A stretch of 49,925 nucleotides of DNA. Origin: CAZEMR01 sp964513465 (GTDB lineage: Bacteria; Bacteroidota; Ignavibacteria; Kapaibacteriales; UBA2268). The notes under the pieces were generated by a model. That model worked only from the letters and a program-made list of their open reading frames with translations, had not been told where the DNA came from and ran no database searches. Shown here in pieces: positions 7,154-15,142 of this stretch. The DNA lies in the NCBI GenBank assembly GCA_964513465.1, contig CAZEMR010000017.1, forward strand, positions 1-49,925, in the 5' to 3' direction. Positions within the stretch are counted from its first letter, which is position 1. Each line of letters starts with the position of its first letter. Both the position numbers and the translations under genes were made by a program.

Positions 7154-9235
7154 ATGAATAAAGAGATCACACTAAAGGGCGGCTGGATAACGCTCGCCAA
7201 AGAAGAACTTGACGCGCTTCGCCGCAGAATCCGCGAGGTTTACGTATCCGAGGGCGGCAGCAAGAAATTCAATACCTATCTGGATAATTACGAAGAGCTG
7301 CGGACGATGATCCAGCGCAGGCTCGGGGAAATGACCCGCGACGAGGAACGCTCGATCAGCTTCCAGGAATATACCGCCGCGGAGATGGTGCCGGGCAATA
7401 CATTTTTTAAAGACCTCTTTTATACCCGGCGCAAGCATCAGACCGCAAGGTTTCAGGAGGGCAATATCGAGATTTGCTACCTTTACGCATTCGGAATGAT
7501 GCGCATGGAATACCTGAAGCGATCGCGGGTGACGCAGGCGCCGATCGGCCAGCGCCCGAATATCATTGTCTCGTCTACGTTGAATAATATGACCGAGGCC
7601 GAGAAAATCAAGCATCATCTTTCCGAAAAATTCGGGCTGCACGTGGAATCCGACATTCGCAATACACATGCATTCAGCAAGGGAACTCTGGAAAATTTCT
7701 ACGAATCGCTGCCACCTGATAGTCTGGTATTCGCCCTAGTCAGCCGGGATTATCTGCAGAACGAATCATGCGTGCGCGATCTGATCTCTCTGACGCGGAA
7801 GGATCTCGATCTTTATCTCTCGCGGACTTTCCACATTCTGCTGCCGGATGTATACCAGGGCGATTTCAATATTTTCGATTCGCTGGGGCGCTCGGAATTG
7901 CTCAAATACTGGAAGCTGCGTATCGAAAAGCTCGAAGAAAACCACAAGCTGATTCTACGCGGCAAAAAGGACAAAGCTTTATATAAAATACTGGCTACCG
8001 AACTCGCCGAAATCAAAGAGATTATCGAGGAGCTGCACCGGCTGATCGACCTCATCCGCGAAAACCACAGCAAGACTTTGTTCGAAATATTTTTCTCTAA
8101 AATCAATTCACTCGAGGAATTAATCGAATTATTTCCCAAAAAGAAGGCGATCTCGAGCATCGATATCGAGCTGGAGACCACATATAAGCGAATCAAAATT
8201 CCTTCGACGAATAATCCGCAGAAGCCGGAATTCCCGCCAGAGCCGTTCTATACCCCGAAATTTCCGGCATCGGAGACTTATCGCGTCAAAGTGCCCGGCT
8301 TCGATAATGTATGGCTGAAGGACGAGAGCACCAATCCCACGGGCACTCATAAGGACCGACTTGCGTGGGAAGTCGTCATCAAATACCGCTCGCTGATCGA
8401 GGGGCTGAAGTATAAGGATCAGGATTCGCTGCCGCAGATGAGCATGATTTCCTCGGGCAGCGCGGCGATTGCGATCCAGCACCTGTTCAATCTCTACGAA
8501 ATCCCGCGGCCGCTGAAGGTATTGGTCGATCGCCAGCTAGCCGGCCCAATCAAGGACGAGGTACTCGCAATCGGCTGTGAATTATATGAATATGATTTAT
8601 CCGAGAAATTGCTTTCGCCTGAGGAAATCAAAAAGCTGACCGACAACGAAAACGGGATCGACATCACCTATCGCGAGGTACTCGACCCCACCCACGATAA
8701 CTATTACGACTGGATGAGCTACGAAATTCTGCGCGAGAAGGCGGACTATTGCTTTATTCCCTTCGGTACGGGAGATTTGTTCATCAATGTGCTGAATATA
8801 GTCAAGGTGGAGTATTTCAATTCGTTCGTCCAGAAGCACGATCCGCGCTTTTTTACGTCGATGAAGGCGCTGCGGCGCTGCCATTTTATGGGGGCATCGA
8901 CTAAGAATCCGGAAACCCGGCTGGACAAATTATTCTCGAATTTTCTGCCGTCGATCGATTCTTTCCATCGTTTTATACGCGAGCTGAAAAATGATTACGC
9001 CTGCGTCGGTCCGCTTACAAATATTTATTATGTGGACGAGCGCAACGTGGACGCCGCGCTTAAAATCGCCGACCAGCAGAATCTGAAATACGAGCCTTCG
9101 GGAATGGCCGGACTGGCTCTGCTGCTCCAGCTTGCGCCGCAGATCGACCCCGAGGCAAAGATACTGATCGTCAATACGGGCAGAACCCGCTCGATTGCCG
9201 AGCTGAAAAGGGAATTCGATCAGGAATCCGATTAA
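7154..9235 (+). CDS. TIR-like domain fused to a fold-type II PLP-dependent enzyme
   Basis: Predicted soluble 693-aa protein in three parts. Residues 1-130 are helical and unassigned, with a stretch (SISFQEY ... NIEICYLYAFG) that resembles small helical modules of Bacteroidota proteins. Residues 135-235 look like a TIR domain: a first strand (NIIVSS), a helix (AEKIKHHLSEKFG), a second strand ending in D167, then ALVSRDYLQNESCVRDL, matching the TIR pattern S-x-x-Y-L-x-S-x-x-C-x-x-[DE]-L; the usual NADase Glu is Asp (D209). A coiled coil spans about 250-325. Residues 370-680 are a PLP enzyme of the threonine synthase/TrpB/cysteine synthase fold, with LKDESTNPTGTHKDR (Schiff-base lysine K400), SSGSAAIA, a phosphate-binding GTGD loop (538-541) and a C-terminal PSGMAGLALL. 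The substrate is unknown. It is a single gene with a half promoter at 7115. An immune or stress role is inference from the TIR part. Confidence 0.75.
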   Translation: MNKEITLKGGWITLAKEELDALRRRIREVYVSEGGSKKFNTYLDNYEELRTMIQRRLGEMTRDEERSISFQEYTAAEMVPGNTFFKDLFYTRRKHQTARFQEGNIEICYLYAFGMMRMEYLKRSRVTQAPIGQRPNIIVSSTLNNMTEAEKIKHHLSEKFGLHVESDIRNTHAFSKGTLENFYESLPPDSLVFALVSRDYLQNESCVRDLISLTRKDLDLYLSRTFHILLPDVYQGDFNIFDSLGRSELLKYWKLRIEKLEENHKLILRGKKDKALYKILATELAEIKEIIEELHRLIDLIRENHSKTLFEIFFSKINSLEELIELFPKKKAISSIDIELETTYKRIKIPSTNNPQKPEFPPEPFYTPKFPASETYRVKVPGFDNVWLKDESTNPTGTHKDRLAWEVVIKYRSLIEGLKYKDQDSLPQMSMISSGSAAIAIQHLFNLYEIPRPLKVLVDRQLAGPIKDEVLAIGCELYEYDLSEKLLSPEEIKKLTDNENGIDITYREVLDPTHDNYYDWMSYEILREKADYCFIPFGTGDLFINVLNIVKVEYFNSFVQKHDPRFFTSMKALRRCHFMGASTKNPETRLDKLFSNFLPSIDSFHRFIRELKNDYACVGPLTNIYYVDERNVDAALKIADQQNLKYEPSGMAGLALLLQLAPQIDPEAKILIVNTGRTRSIAELKREFDQESD

Positions 9236-9379
9236 TAACGCAATTCTTTATATATTTATGAAAGCAATCGAATAATAATTGATGAACCCTTCATAATTAG
9301 CGGCAATTTTATTATTTTGATTTTTTATGTCTGCATAAAAACGGAATTAACGAATATCGAATTATCCCAGGTGTGCCTT

Positions 9380-10264
9380 GTGAAATATATAATCGCGCTT
9401 TTTCTGATGTTTACCTGCAATTCATACGCCCTCGATCTGTTCGATACGGACAAATCATTCCGGATGAGCCTTATGTACAATTCGCGCCAGGGCTCGAGCT
9501 TTTATAACATGGAAGGAAATATCAAAACTTCGCTGACCGAAACCGACGACGAAGGAGTGGAGCGGGATTATACATTCGATTTCTCGAAGTATTCCATCGG
9601 CCTTAGCGCCGAGTACCGCCCGGGCAAGCATGTTTCAATCTATACAGAAATCCCATTCGCATTTTATGGGCTGACGGAAAAATTCATGATGGAATCCGAT
9701 CTCAGCCGCCAGGTCCGTGCCGAGCTGAGCCTGAGCCGGTTCGACTACTTTGCACTCGGCTTCGTGCACCGGCTTTACTCCGGCAAATCGCAGATATTCT
9801 CAGTGCTGGAGCTCCGTATTCCGCCGGGATTCGACGAGAGCCTGCTGAACGACCCCGATTATGAATTCCTGAGCGACGGGGCTTTTGAAATATACGCCGG
9901 CAGCATGTTCCGGGCCGATCTGGATAAGGTGCGCCTTCAGACCAGAATATTATATAATTACCGCGCCGAAGAATTCTCCGACCGCGTGATAATTTCGACC
10001 AGCGCAGGCCTGGTTAGCGTCGAGGACACAGAGCTGAAGGTAACGGCCGACATCGTCCAGTCGCTGTCCAGCTTCGGCGATGCTCCGGCATTCGATCCGC
10101 GCGAAACCGTAACGCAATCCAATTTCGTTGCTGCGGGATTCGGATTCGACTGGCTGCTATCGGAAAAATATTTGGCAAATTTCTCCTACAAAGTCCGGCT
10201 CAGCGGCAAAAATGCCTGGAATTTCGGCACATTGTTTCTCTCGATAGGTGTGCTCGCAGATTAG
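9380..10264 (+). CDS. Predicted outer-membrane beta-barrel protein
   Basis: About 294 aa. The start is GTG at 9380, with AGGTG six bases upstream. Translation from there begins with a good signal peptide (VKYIIALFLMF ... SYA, cut before LDLF). The frame opens farther upstream at a TTG (9317), which would put an unlikely 21 residues before the signal. The mature protein shows alternating polar/hydrophobic strands rich in Tyr, Phe and Ser (YSIGLSAEY, VSIYTEIPFAF, NFSYKVRLSG) and ends in a strand (TLFLSIGVLA), as expected for a small outer-membrane barrel. No specific family is recognised. It is followed by 208 bases with no gene before the RlpA-like gene. Confidence 0.72.
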   Translation: MKYIIALFLMFTCNSYALDLFDTDKSFRMSLMYNSRQGSSFYNMEGNIKTSLTETDDEGVERDYTFDFSKYSIGLSAEYRPGKHVSIYTEIPFAFYGLTEKFMMESDLSRQVRAELSLSRFDYFALGFVHRLYSGKSQIFSVLELRIPPGFDESLLNDPDYEFLSDGAFEIYAGSMFRADLDKVRLQTRILYNYRAEEFSDRVIISTSAGLVSVEDTELKVTADIVQSLSSFGDAPAFDPRETVTQSNFVAAGFGFDWLLSEKYLANFSYKVRLSGKNAWNFGTLFLSIGVLAD

Positions 10265-10456
10265 AGCCAGAGCGCCCCCACTGCCCTGCTATCCCCTTGA
10301 TTCATCAGAATATATCATTTTTTTTCCAATTAAACTCAATCCGGTTCGTCAATTAAATCCGGCGAGACTAAAAATCGGGTTAAGTATCGGTATTTCCATA
10401 GGTTAACCGAAATCCGCCCTGTTTGTAAGTTTCGATTTTTGTTTTGTACCATTATA

Positions 10457-10470
10457 GAGGAGTATTCCTC
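10457..10470 (+). promoter_or_regulatory. Small hairpin that contains the ribosome binding site of the rlpA-like gene
   Basis: GAGGA (10457-10461) and TCCTC (10466-10470) form a 5-bp stem with a four-base loop. The GAGGAG ribosome binding site (10457-10462) lies inside it, ten bases before the ATG at 10473. It could reduce translation when folded, but the stem is short and may be chance. Confidence 0.3.
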
Positions 10471-10472
10471 AG

Positions 10473-11270
10473 ATGCACATATTAAGATTTAATAAAAGGA
10501 ATCTGCCCAAGGCGCTGCTTATTGCGCTGGCCCCTTTTATTTTCTTAATTTCAGTTCACTTTCTGGTAAAAGCCGAAGACGCAGTATCGAATCTGTTCTT
10601 CGGCGGCGATTCGACCAACGCGGTGCGTATAGTAGAGCGCCCGCTGGATATCGCAGAGCTGAATATCGGCTCGGACATATTGTTCGAGCAATCGGGAGTG
10701 GCCTCCTACTACGGCCGCCGCTTCCACAATCGCAGAACGGCTAACGGCGAGAAATATAACATGTATGAATTCAGCGCCGCTCATAAAAAGCTGCCGTTCG
10801 GTACGATACTCCGCGTAACCAATCTGGAAACGCAGAACACAGTGCTTGTCCGGATAAACGACCGCGGTCCGTTTGTCGGCAAACGAATCATCGATCTCTC
10901 GTGGCATTCGGCCAAAGAGCTCGACAATATCGGCCTCGGCAAAGTCAGGATCGAAGGCTTTCTGCCCGGCGATAATGAAATGGAATTCGATTCCACCGAA
11001 ATATATTATTTCGGCTATTCATACTCTGGCGACCTTGTATGCCTGCCCGAAACGGCGATCGAAGTGGTCGACTCCACCCGCCGCTTCCACAAGGCAGTCG
11101 TCAAATACGACTCTTATCTGGCACAAAATCCCGAGGAAATGGCCTATATATTTGTGCGCGCCGACCAGAACCCCAGGCGCGAAAGCCGCAAAACCGGCTA
11201 CATTTATATGATCGGCCAGGTCCGAAAAGAAAGAGTACCAGTTGTAGAATCGGTTTTAGCTGCAAAGTAA
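10473..11270 (+). CDS. RlpA-like septal/cell-wall protein (double-psi beta-barrel)
   Basis: Envelope protein of the RlpA family; in Pseudomonas, RlpA is a lytic transglycosylase acting on stem-peptide-free glycan at the septum. There is an N-terminal membrane anchor or uncleaved signal (12-32) without a lipobox. The double-psi barrel domain spans about 72-168: SGVASYYG, RRTANGE, AAHKKLPFGT (H104) and VRINDRGPF (D130, the predicted catalytic Asp), then RIIDLS and GLGKVRIEG. The ~100 residues after it are not recognised. No SPOR domain is seen, so localisation to the septum by that route is unlikely. GAGGAG lies ten bases before the ATG. An intrinsic terminator follows at 11298. Confidence 0.85.
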   Translation: MHILRFNKRNLPKALLIALAPFIFLISVHFLVKAEDAVSNLFFGGDSTNAVRIVERPLDIAELNIGSDILFEQSGVASYYGRRFHNRRTANGEKYNMYEFSAAHKKLPFGTILRVTNLETQNTVLVRINDRGPFVGKRIIDLSWHSAKELDNIGLGKVRIEGFLPGDNEMEFDSTEIYYFGYSYSGDLVCLPETAIEVVDSTRRFHKAVVKYDSYLAQNPEEMAYIFVRADQNPRRESRKTGYIYMIGQVRKERVPVVESVLAAK

Positions 11271-11297
11271 CGCTTCGAATAATAAAACCGATACACG

Positions 11298-11330
11298 CCG
11301 CCTCTTTTTGCCCGAAAGAGGCGGTTTTTT
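11298..11330 (+). terminator. Intrinsic terminator after the rlpA-like gene
   Basis: A perfect 10-bp stem (CCGCCTCTTT / AAAGAGGCGG) with a seven-base loop is followed by six T residues, 28 bases after the stop codon. Confidence 0.9.
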
Positions 11331-11391
11331 GTTGATTTGATTAAAATAAGTTTGTTTTCAAGCGTTTATTTTGTTATACATTGAATTAAAA

Positions 11392-11423
11392 TTTTCAAGT
11401 CATGCCTTGCTTTATTAATTTTG
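11392..11423 (+). promoter_or_regulatory. Bacteroidota-type promoter for the TPR-DUF3467 pair
   Basis: TTTTC (11392-11396, one mismatch to TTTTG), 19 bases, then TAATTTTG (11416-11423), matching TAnnTTTG. The predicted transcript start is near 11430, leaving a leader of about 40 bases with AGGAG at 11457-11461. Confidence 0.5.
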
Positions 11424-11469
11424 TAAATTCTCACAAACTACTAATAAAATCATAATAGGAGCTTTAAGA

Positions 11470-12975
11470 GTGAAACGATACGTTGTATTTCTTGTATTTA
11501 TGCTGTCAGGAGCGATTCTTTTCCAGGGTTTCCAGTGCGCATCCCGCGAATTCACAACCGCAAAGGTGGCCATTCAGAATAACGACTGGGAAAAAGGCGA
11601 AGAATACCTGAAAAAAGAACTCGACAAAAATCCCGGAAATACCGAAGCAAGAATTATGCTGGCCGAAGTTCAGCAAAAATTGAAAAAAGACGAGGCGGCG
11701 GTAGCTACTATCAATAAAGCGGAAGAAACAGCCGAAACCCCCGAAATGAAAGACCGCATAAGGGTATTCAAACAAAATATGTGGGTTAATATTTATAATG
11801 TTGGCCTTGGATTCTACCGTGCATATTCGTCGAGCAAGAAAGAGAAATTCCTCGATTCGGCAATTGCCAAATTCCAGCTCGGCGCCCAGCTTCGTCCGGC
11901 CATGCCGGATTTTCAGCTTCAGCAGGCTCGCCTGTATGAAATCAAAGGCGACGAAGCCTCGGCAATTAAATACTACCAGAATGCACTCAATCTGATGGAA
12001 GACGAAATCAATTTTGCCCGCGAGAACAATGTTTATCTCGAAATGCCGCGCAACGAAGTGCTCGCCAAATTCGGCGACCCGGCGATGACTCGAGGCATGA
12101 GCACCGACCAGGGCGATTCGCTGATTACCGACATGTTCCAGATCGGCGACGACGAAGTTTATATGTTTTTCGACGAAAATCCCGATACCAAAACTTTCCG
12201 CGTTATGGGCTGGCGCTACGATCCGCCGGACACATGGCTCGACGGCGAAAAGCAGAACCCCACGATAATCGACGTCTCGGTGATTGCCATAATTGCTCAG
12301 CATCATTTCGACAATAAGCAGCTCGAAAAAGCGCTCGAATATACTAAAATGCTGACCACGGTCGACCCCACGAATAATGAGGCCAACCGCTTTATGGTGC
12401 AGCTATATCAGGAGCTCGGACGCACCGAGCAAGCAGTAGAGCAAATCCGCGATCTGACGGTTAAATACCCCAAAAACAAGGTATACTTTGCTCAATACGG
12501 CGATATTCTTCTGACCATGGGCAAATACGACGAAGCAATCGTACAGTATAAAAAAGCTATCGAAATCGATCCGACATACGACCTTGCCCTGCGCAATATA
12601 GCTTCGGCTTTTAAAAACAAAGCCAGCATAATCCAGATGGCACAGCAGGAGAAAAAAGAAAAAGACGACAGCTTCAAAATGAAGCCCGACGAGTATGTAC
12701 CCTATCTGGAGGAATCCGCCGAATACTTCCGCCGCGCACAGAAAACCGATACGTTCAGAAACGACATCGAGGTGCTCGCCGAACTGGCCAATATTTATTA
12801 TGTACTCGACAAAAACGACGAGCTGATGGAAATCGCTAATAAGCTGGAAGCTTTGGAAGACGATATCCCGGCCAACAAAAAAGAGCGCTACTATCTGATT
12901 ATGGTCAAAATATTTGACAACACCGGCCAGAGCGCAAAGCTTAAGGAAGTAAGCAATAAACTCGAAAATCTTTAA
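11470..12975 (+). CDS. TPR-repeat envelope protein
   Basis: 501-aa tetratricopeptide-repeat protein, likely a periplasmic scaffold. It starts at GTG with AGGAG eight bases upstream. The N-terminal signal is hydrophobic (VVFLVFMLSGAILF) and is followed by GFQC; this could be an atypical lipobox, but the residues before Cys are not canonical. TPR-type helix pairs occur around 30-100, 130-180, 285-390 (AKYDEAIVQYKKAIEIDPTYDLA-like blocks) and 405-495. Between the two TPR groups, about 200-265, lies a non-TPR insert (NEVLAKFGDPAMTRG ... DEVYMFFDENP) resembling a small SmpA/BamE-like beta domain; that likeness is tentative. It is probably cotranscribed with the DUF3467 gene 23 bases downstream. 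Confidence 0.8.
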   Translation: MKRYVVFLVFMLSGAILFQGFQCASREFTTAKVAIQNNDWEKGEEYLKKELDKNPGNTEARIMLAEVQQKLKKDEAAVATINKAEETAETPEMKDRIRVFKQNMWVNIYNVGLGFYRAYSSSKKEKFLDSAIAKFQLGAQLRPAMPDFQLQQARLYEIKGDEASAIKYYQNALNLMEDEINFARENNVYLEMPRNEVLAKFGDPAMTRGMSTDQGDSLITDMFQIGDDEVYMFFDENPDTKTFRVMGWRYDPPDTWLDGEKQNPTIIDVSVIAIIAQHHFDNKQLEKALEYTKMLTTVDPTNNEANRFMVQLYQELGRTEQAVEQIRDLTVKYPKNKVYFAQYGDILLTMGKYDEAIVQYKKAIEIDPTYDLALRNIASAFKNKASIIQMAQQEKKEKDDSFKMKPDEYVPYLEESAEYFRRAQKTDTFRNDIEVLAELANIYYVLDKNDELMEIANKLEALEDDIPANKKERYYLIMVKIFDNTGQSAKLKEVSNKLENL

Positions 12976-12998
12976 TAATCAATAAAAAAGACTGAATA

Positions 12999-13331
12999 AT
13001 GGCAGACAGCAAAGACAAAAATAATCCGAATCAGAAACAAATTAATATTCAGCTTGGCGAAAAAGAAGCCGAGGGGATTTATTCCAATCTGGCGATAATC
13101 TCGCACTCGGGCGCGGAATTTGTGATCGACTTCACCCGCATTCTGCCCGGCGTACCCCAGGCAAAAGTTCATGCGCGGATAATCATGACTCCGCAGCACG
13201 CAAAGCTGCTCCAGCGCGCGCTCAGCGAGAACATCCAGCGCTACGAACAGCAGCACGGCGAAATCAAGTCCGAAGGCAAACCCGGCGATATGCTGGGCGG
13301 ATTCTCCGGCGGCAGCCCCAAAGTCAACTGA
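12999..13331 (+). CDS. DUF3467 family protein
   Basis: Small cytoplasmic protein (110 aa) of the DUF3467 family, whose function is not known. The conserved core is plain: GIYSNLAIISHSGAEFVIDF, then LPGVPQAKVHARIIMTPQHAK and ALSENIQRYE. The C-terminal ~20 residues are Gly/Ser/Lys-rich and probably flexible. There is no signal sequence. It lies 23 bases after the TPR gene and before a strong terminator, so the two form a short unit. Confidence 0.88.
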   Translation: MADSKDKNNPNQKQINIQLGEKEAEGIYSNLAIISHSGAEFVIDFTRILPGVPQAKVHARIIMTPQHAKLLQRALSENIQRYEQQHGEIKSEGKPGDMLGGFSGGSPKVN

Positions 13332-13350
13332 TATTCATATCTACTTAAAG

Positions 13351-13385
13351 GCAAGGGGCGCTCGTTTGCCCCTTGCTTTTGTTTT
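13351..13385 (+). terminator. Intrinsic terminator after the DUF3467 gene
   Basis: A 9-bp perfect stem (GCAAGGGGC / GCCCCTTGC), an eight-base loop, and a T-rich tail (TTTTGTTTT). It sits only about 20 bases before the GH57 start codon, so either GH57 has a promoter overlapping this hairpin or it relies on read-through. Confidence 0.88.
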
Positions 13386-13404
13386 AATATACTAAGGACT
13401 CAAT

Positions 13405-15123
13405 ATGCACTCCGGAAATTTTGTACTCATCCTCCATACGCATCTTCCCTGGGTATTGCATCACGGCGTCTCTCCGCACGGAGTGGACTGGCTCAACGAA
13501 GCCGTAGCCGAATGTTATATCCCTCTGCTCAATGTGTTCAACGACCTCAATGCCGATGGCATCCCGCCAAAGGTAACGCTGGACATCTCCCCTGTGCTCT
13601 GCGAACAGCTCGAGCACGAGGACTTCAAGGAAATTTTTGTGAAATACTGCGACGAAAAGATCGCTGCCGCACGCCGCGACGAGCAGGATTTCAAAAGCTG
13701 GGGCTACGATCCCCACCATATATATTTAACCCAGTTCTGGGCCGACTGGTACCAGCAGCGCAAAAATGATTTCATCAGGCGCTACGACCGCTCCGTGATC
13801 CGCGGACTGCGCGAGCTGCAGGACGCCGGCGCCATCGAGATTATGACCTGCGGCGCCACCCACGGCTACTTCCCTCTGCTGGGCTACGACAAGAGCGTCC
13901 GGCTGCAGGCAGGCCTCGCCGTGGAAAATTATAAAAAGCATTTCGGGCGCGAACCCCGCGGCATATGGCTGCCCGAATGCGCCTACCGGCCTTCGTACGA
14001 ATGGCAGTCGCTAATACCAGTGGCGCCGTTCAACCGGAAGCATCTCCGGCGCGGAGTCGAGCAGATACTCGCCGAATTCGGCATCGAATTCTTCGTAATC
14101 GATCAATTTTTAATCGAAAACAGCTATCCGATCGGGAAATTCACCGATCAGTCTAAAGAAAATTTCGTACCGGTCAATTCCGATAAATTCGAATCCGAGC
14201 CCTGGAATTTCGACAAATCGCCGCTGAGGATTTTCGAAATCAGCTCCAGCGAAAAAACCGAATACGGCACCGCCGCCGCATTCACTCGCCATCACGATAT
14301 CTCTATGCAGGTATGGAGCGGCGAAATTGGCTATCCGGGCGAACCGGATTATCTCGATTTCCATAAAAAGAATCTGGGGTCGATGATCCGCTACTGGCGG
14401 GTGACCGACAACAAAGCCGATATGATGCATAAGCAGCTCTACCACCCCGACTGGATATGGAAAAAGCTCGATATGCAGTCAAACCATTTTATCCATCACA
14501 TGGAAAATGCAGTCAATCATTATCACAATATCACTGGAAAATTTGCTACTATGAGCACCCCCTTCGATACCGAGCTGTTTGGCCATTGGTGGTTCGAGGG
14601 CCCCGAATTTTTGCGCATGGTAATCCGCGGGCTGCACAATTCGCCGTATATTAATACCGCCACGGCATCGGAGCAAATGCTCACCGTCAAGCCGCGCGAG
14701 GTAATCGGCATACCCGAAGGCTCGTGGGGAGTGAACAATAATCACGATGTCTGGAGCAATTCGGAAAATGTATGGACTTGGGAGGCAATTTATAACGACG
14801 AATTGCGGCTGAATAATCTGCTAGCGAAATATCCAACGGCCGGGATGGATTCGATGATGCGCCGTATCTGCACACAGGCAATGCGCGAGATGCTGCTGAT
14901 GATGGCCTCCGACTGGCAATTTTTGATTTATACGGAATCAGCCCGCGACTACGCCGAGCAGAGATTTTCGTATCATCATTCGGATTTCAATAAATTATGC
15001 ACCCTCGCCGAGGAATACGCCGAATCCGGCAATATCGACGGGCATAAAACGCAGTATCTCGAAAAAACCGAACGCGCAAACCCCGTCTTCCCCGAACTGG
15101 AGCTGGAATGGTGGCACGATTAA
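13405..15123 (+). CDS. GH57 family 1,4-alpha-glucan branching enzyme (DUF1957-type)
   Basis: Glycoside hydrolase family 57 protein, most like the branching enzymes that form alpha-1,6 branches in glycogen-type glucans. It is cytoplasmic, with no signal. Family motifs: HTHLPW (11-16), CGATHGYFP (149-157), WLPECAYRP with predicted nucleophile E191, and STPFDTELFGHWWFEG with predicted acid/base D388. The C-terminal ~170 residues form the helical domain of this group (SWGVNNNHDVW ... MASDWQFL). The length of 572 aa is typical. AAGGA sits seven bases before the ATG. It leads a run of six same-strand genes for surface glycan synthesis, so a role other than storage glycogen is possible. Confidence 0.88.
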   Translation: MHSGNFVLILHTHLPWVLHHGVSPHGVDWLNEAVAECYIPLLNVFNDLNADGIPPKVTLDISPVLCEQLEHEDFKEIFVKYCDEKIAAARRDEQDFKSWGYDPHHIYLTQFWADWYQQRKNDFIRRYDRSVIRGLRELQDAGAIEIMTCGATHGYFPLLGYDKSVRLQAGLAVENYKKHFGREPRGIWLPECAYRPSYEWQSLIPVAPFNRKHLRRGVEQILAEFGIEFFVIDQFLIENSYPIGKFTDQSKENFVPVNSDKFESEPWNFDKSPLRIFEISSSEKTEYGTAAAFTRHHDISMQVWSGEIGYPGEPDYLDFHKKNLGSMIRYWRVTDNKADMMHKQLYHPDWIWKKLDMQSNHFIHHMENAVNHYHNITGKFATMSTPFDTELFGHWWFEGPEFLRMVIRGLHNSPYINTATASEQMLTVKPREVIGIPEGSWGVNNNHDVWSNSENVWTWEAIYNDELRLNNLLAKYPTAGMDSMMRRICTQAMREMLLMMASDWQFLIYTESARDYAEQRFSYHHSDFNKLCTLAEEYAESGNIDGHKTQYLEKTERANPVFPELELEWWHD

Positions 15124-15142
15124 TGCGGCGGCCCGAAGTCAG

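Noticed and set aside
9317..9379. Upstream TTG start for the outer-membrane barrel gene
   Set aside because: It would place 21 residues before the signal peptide; the GTG at 9380 has AGGTG at good spacing.
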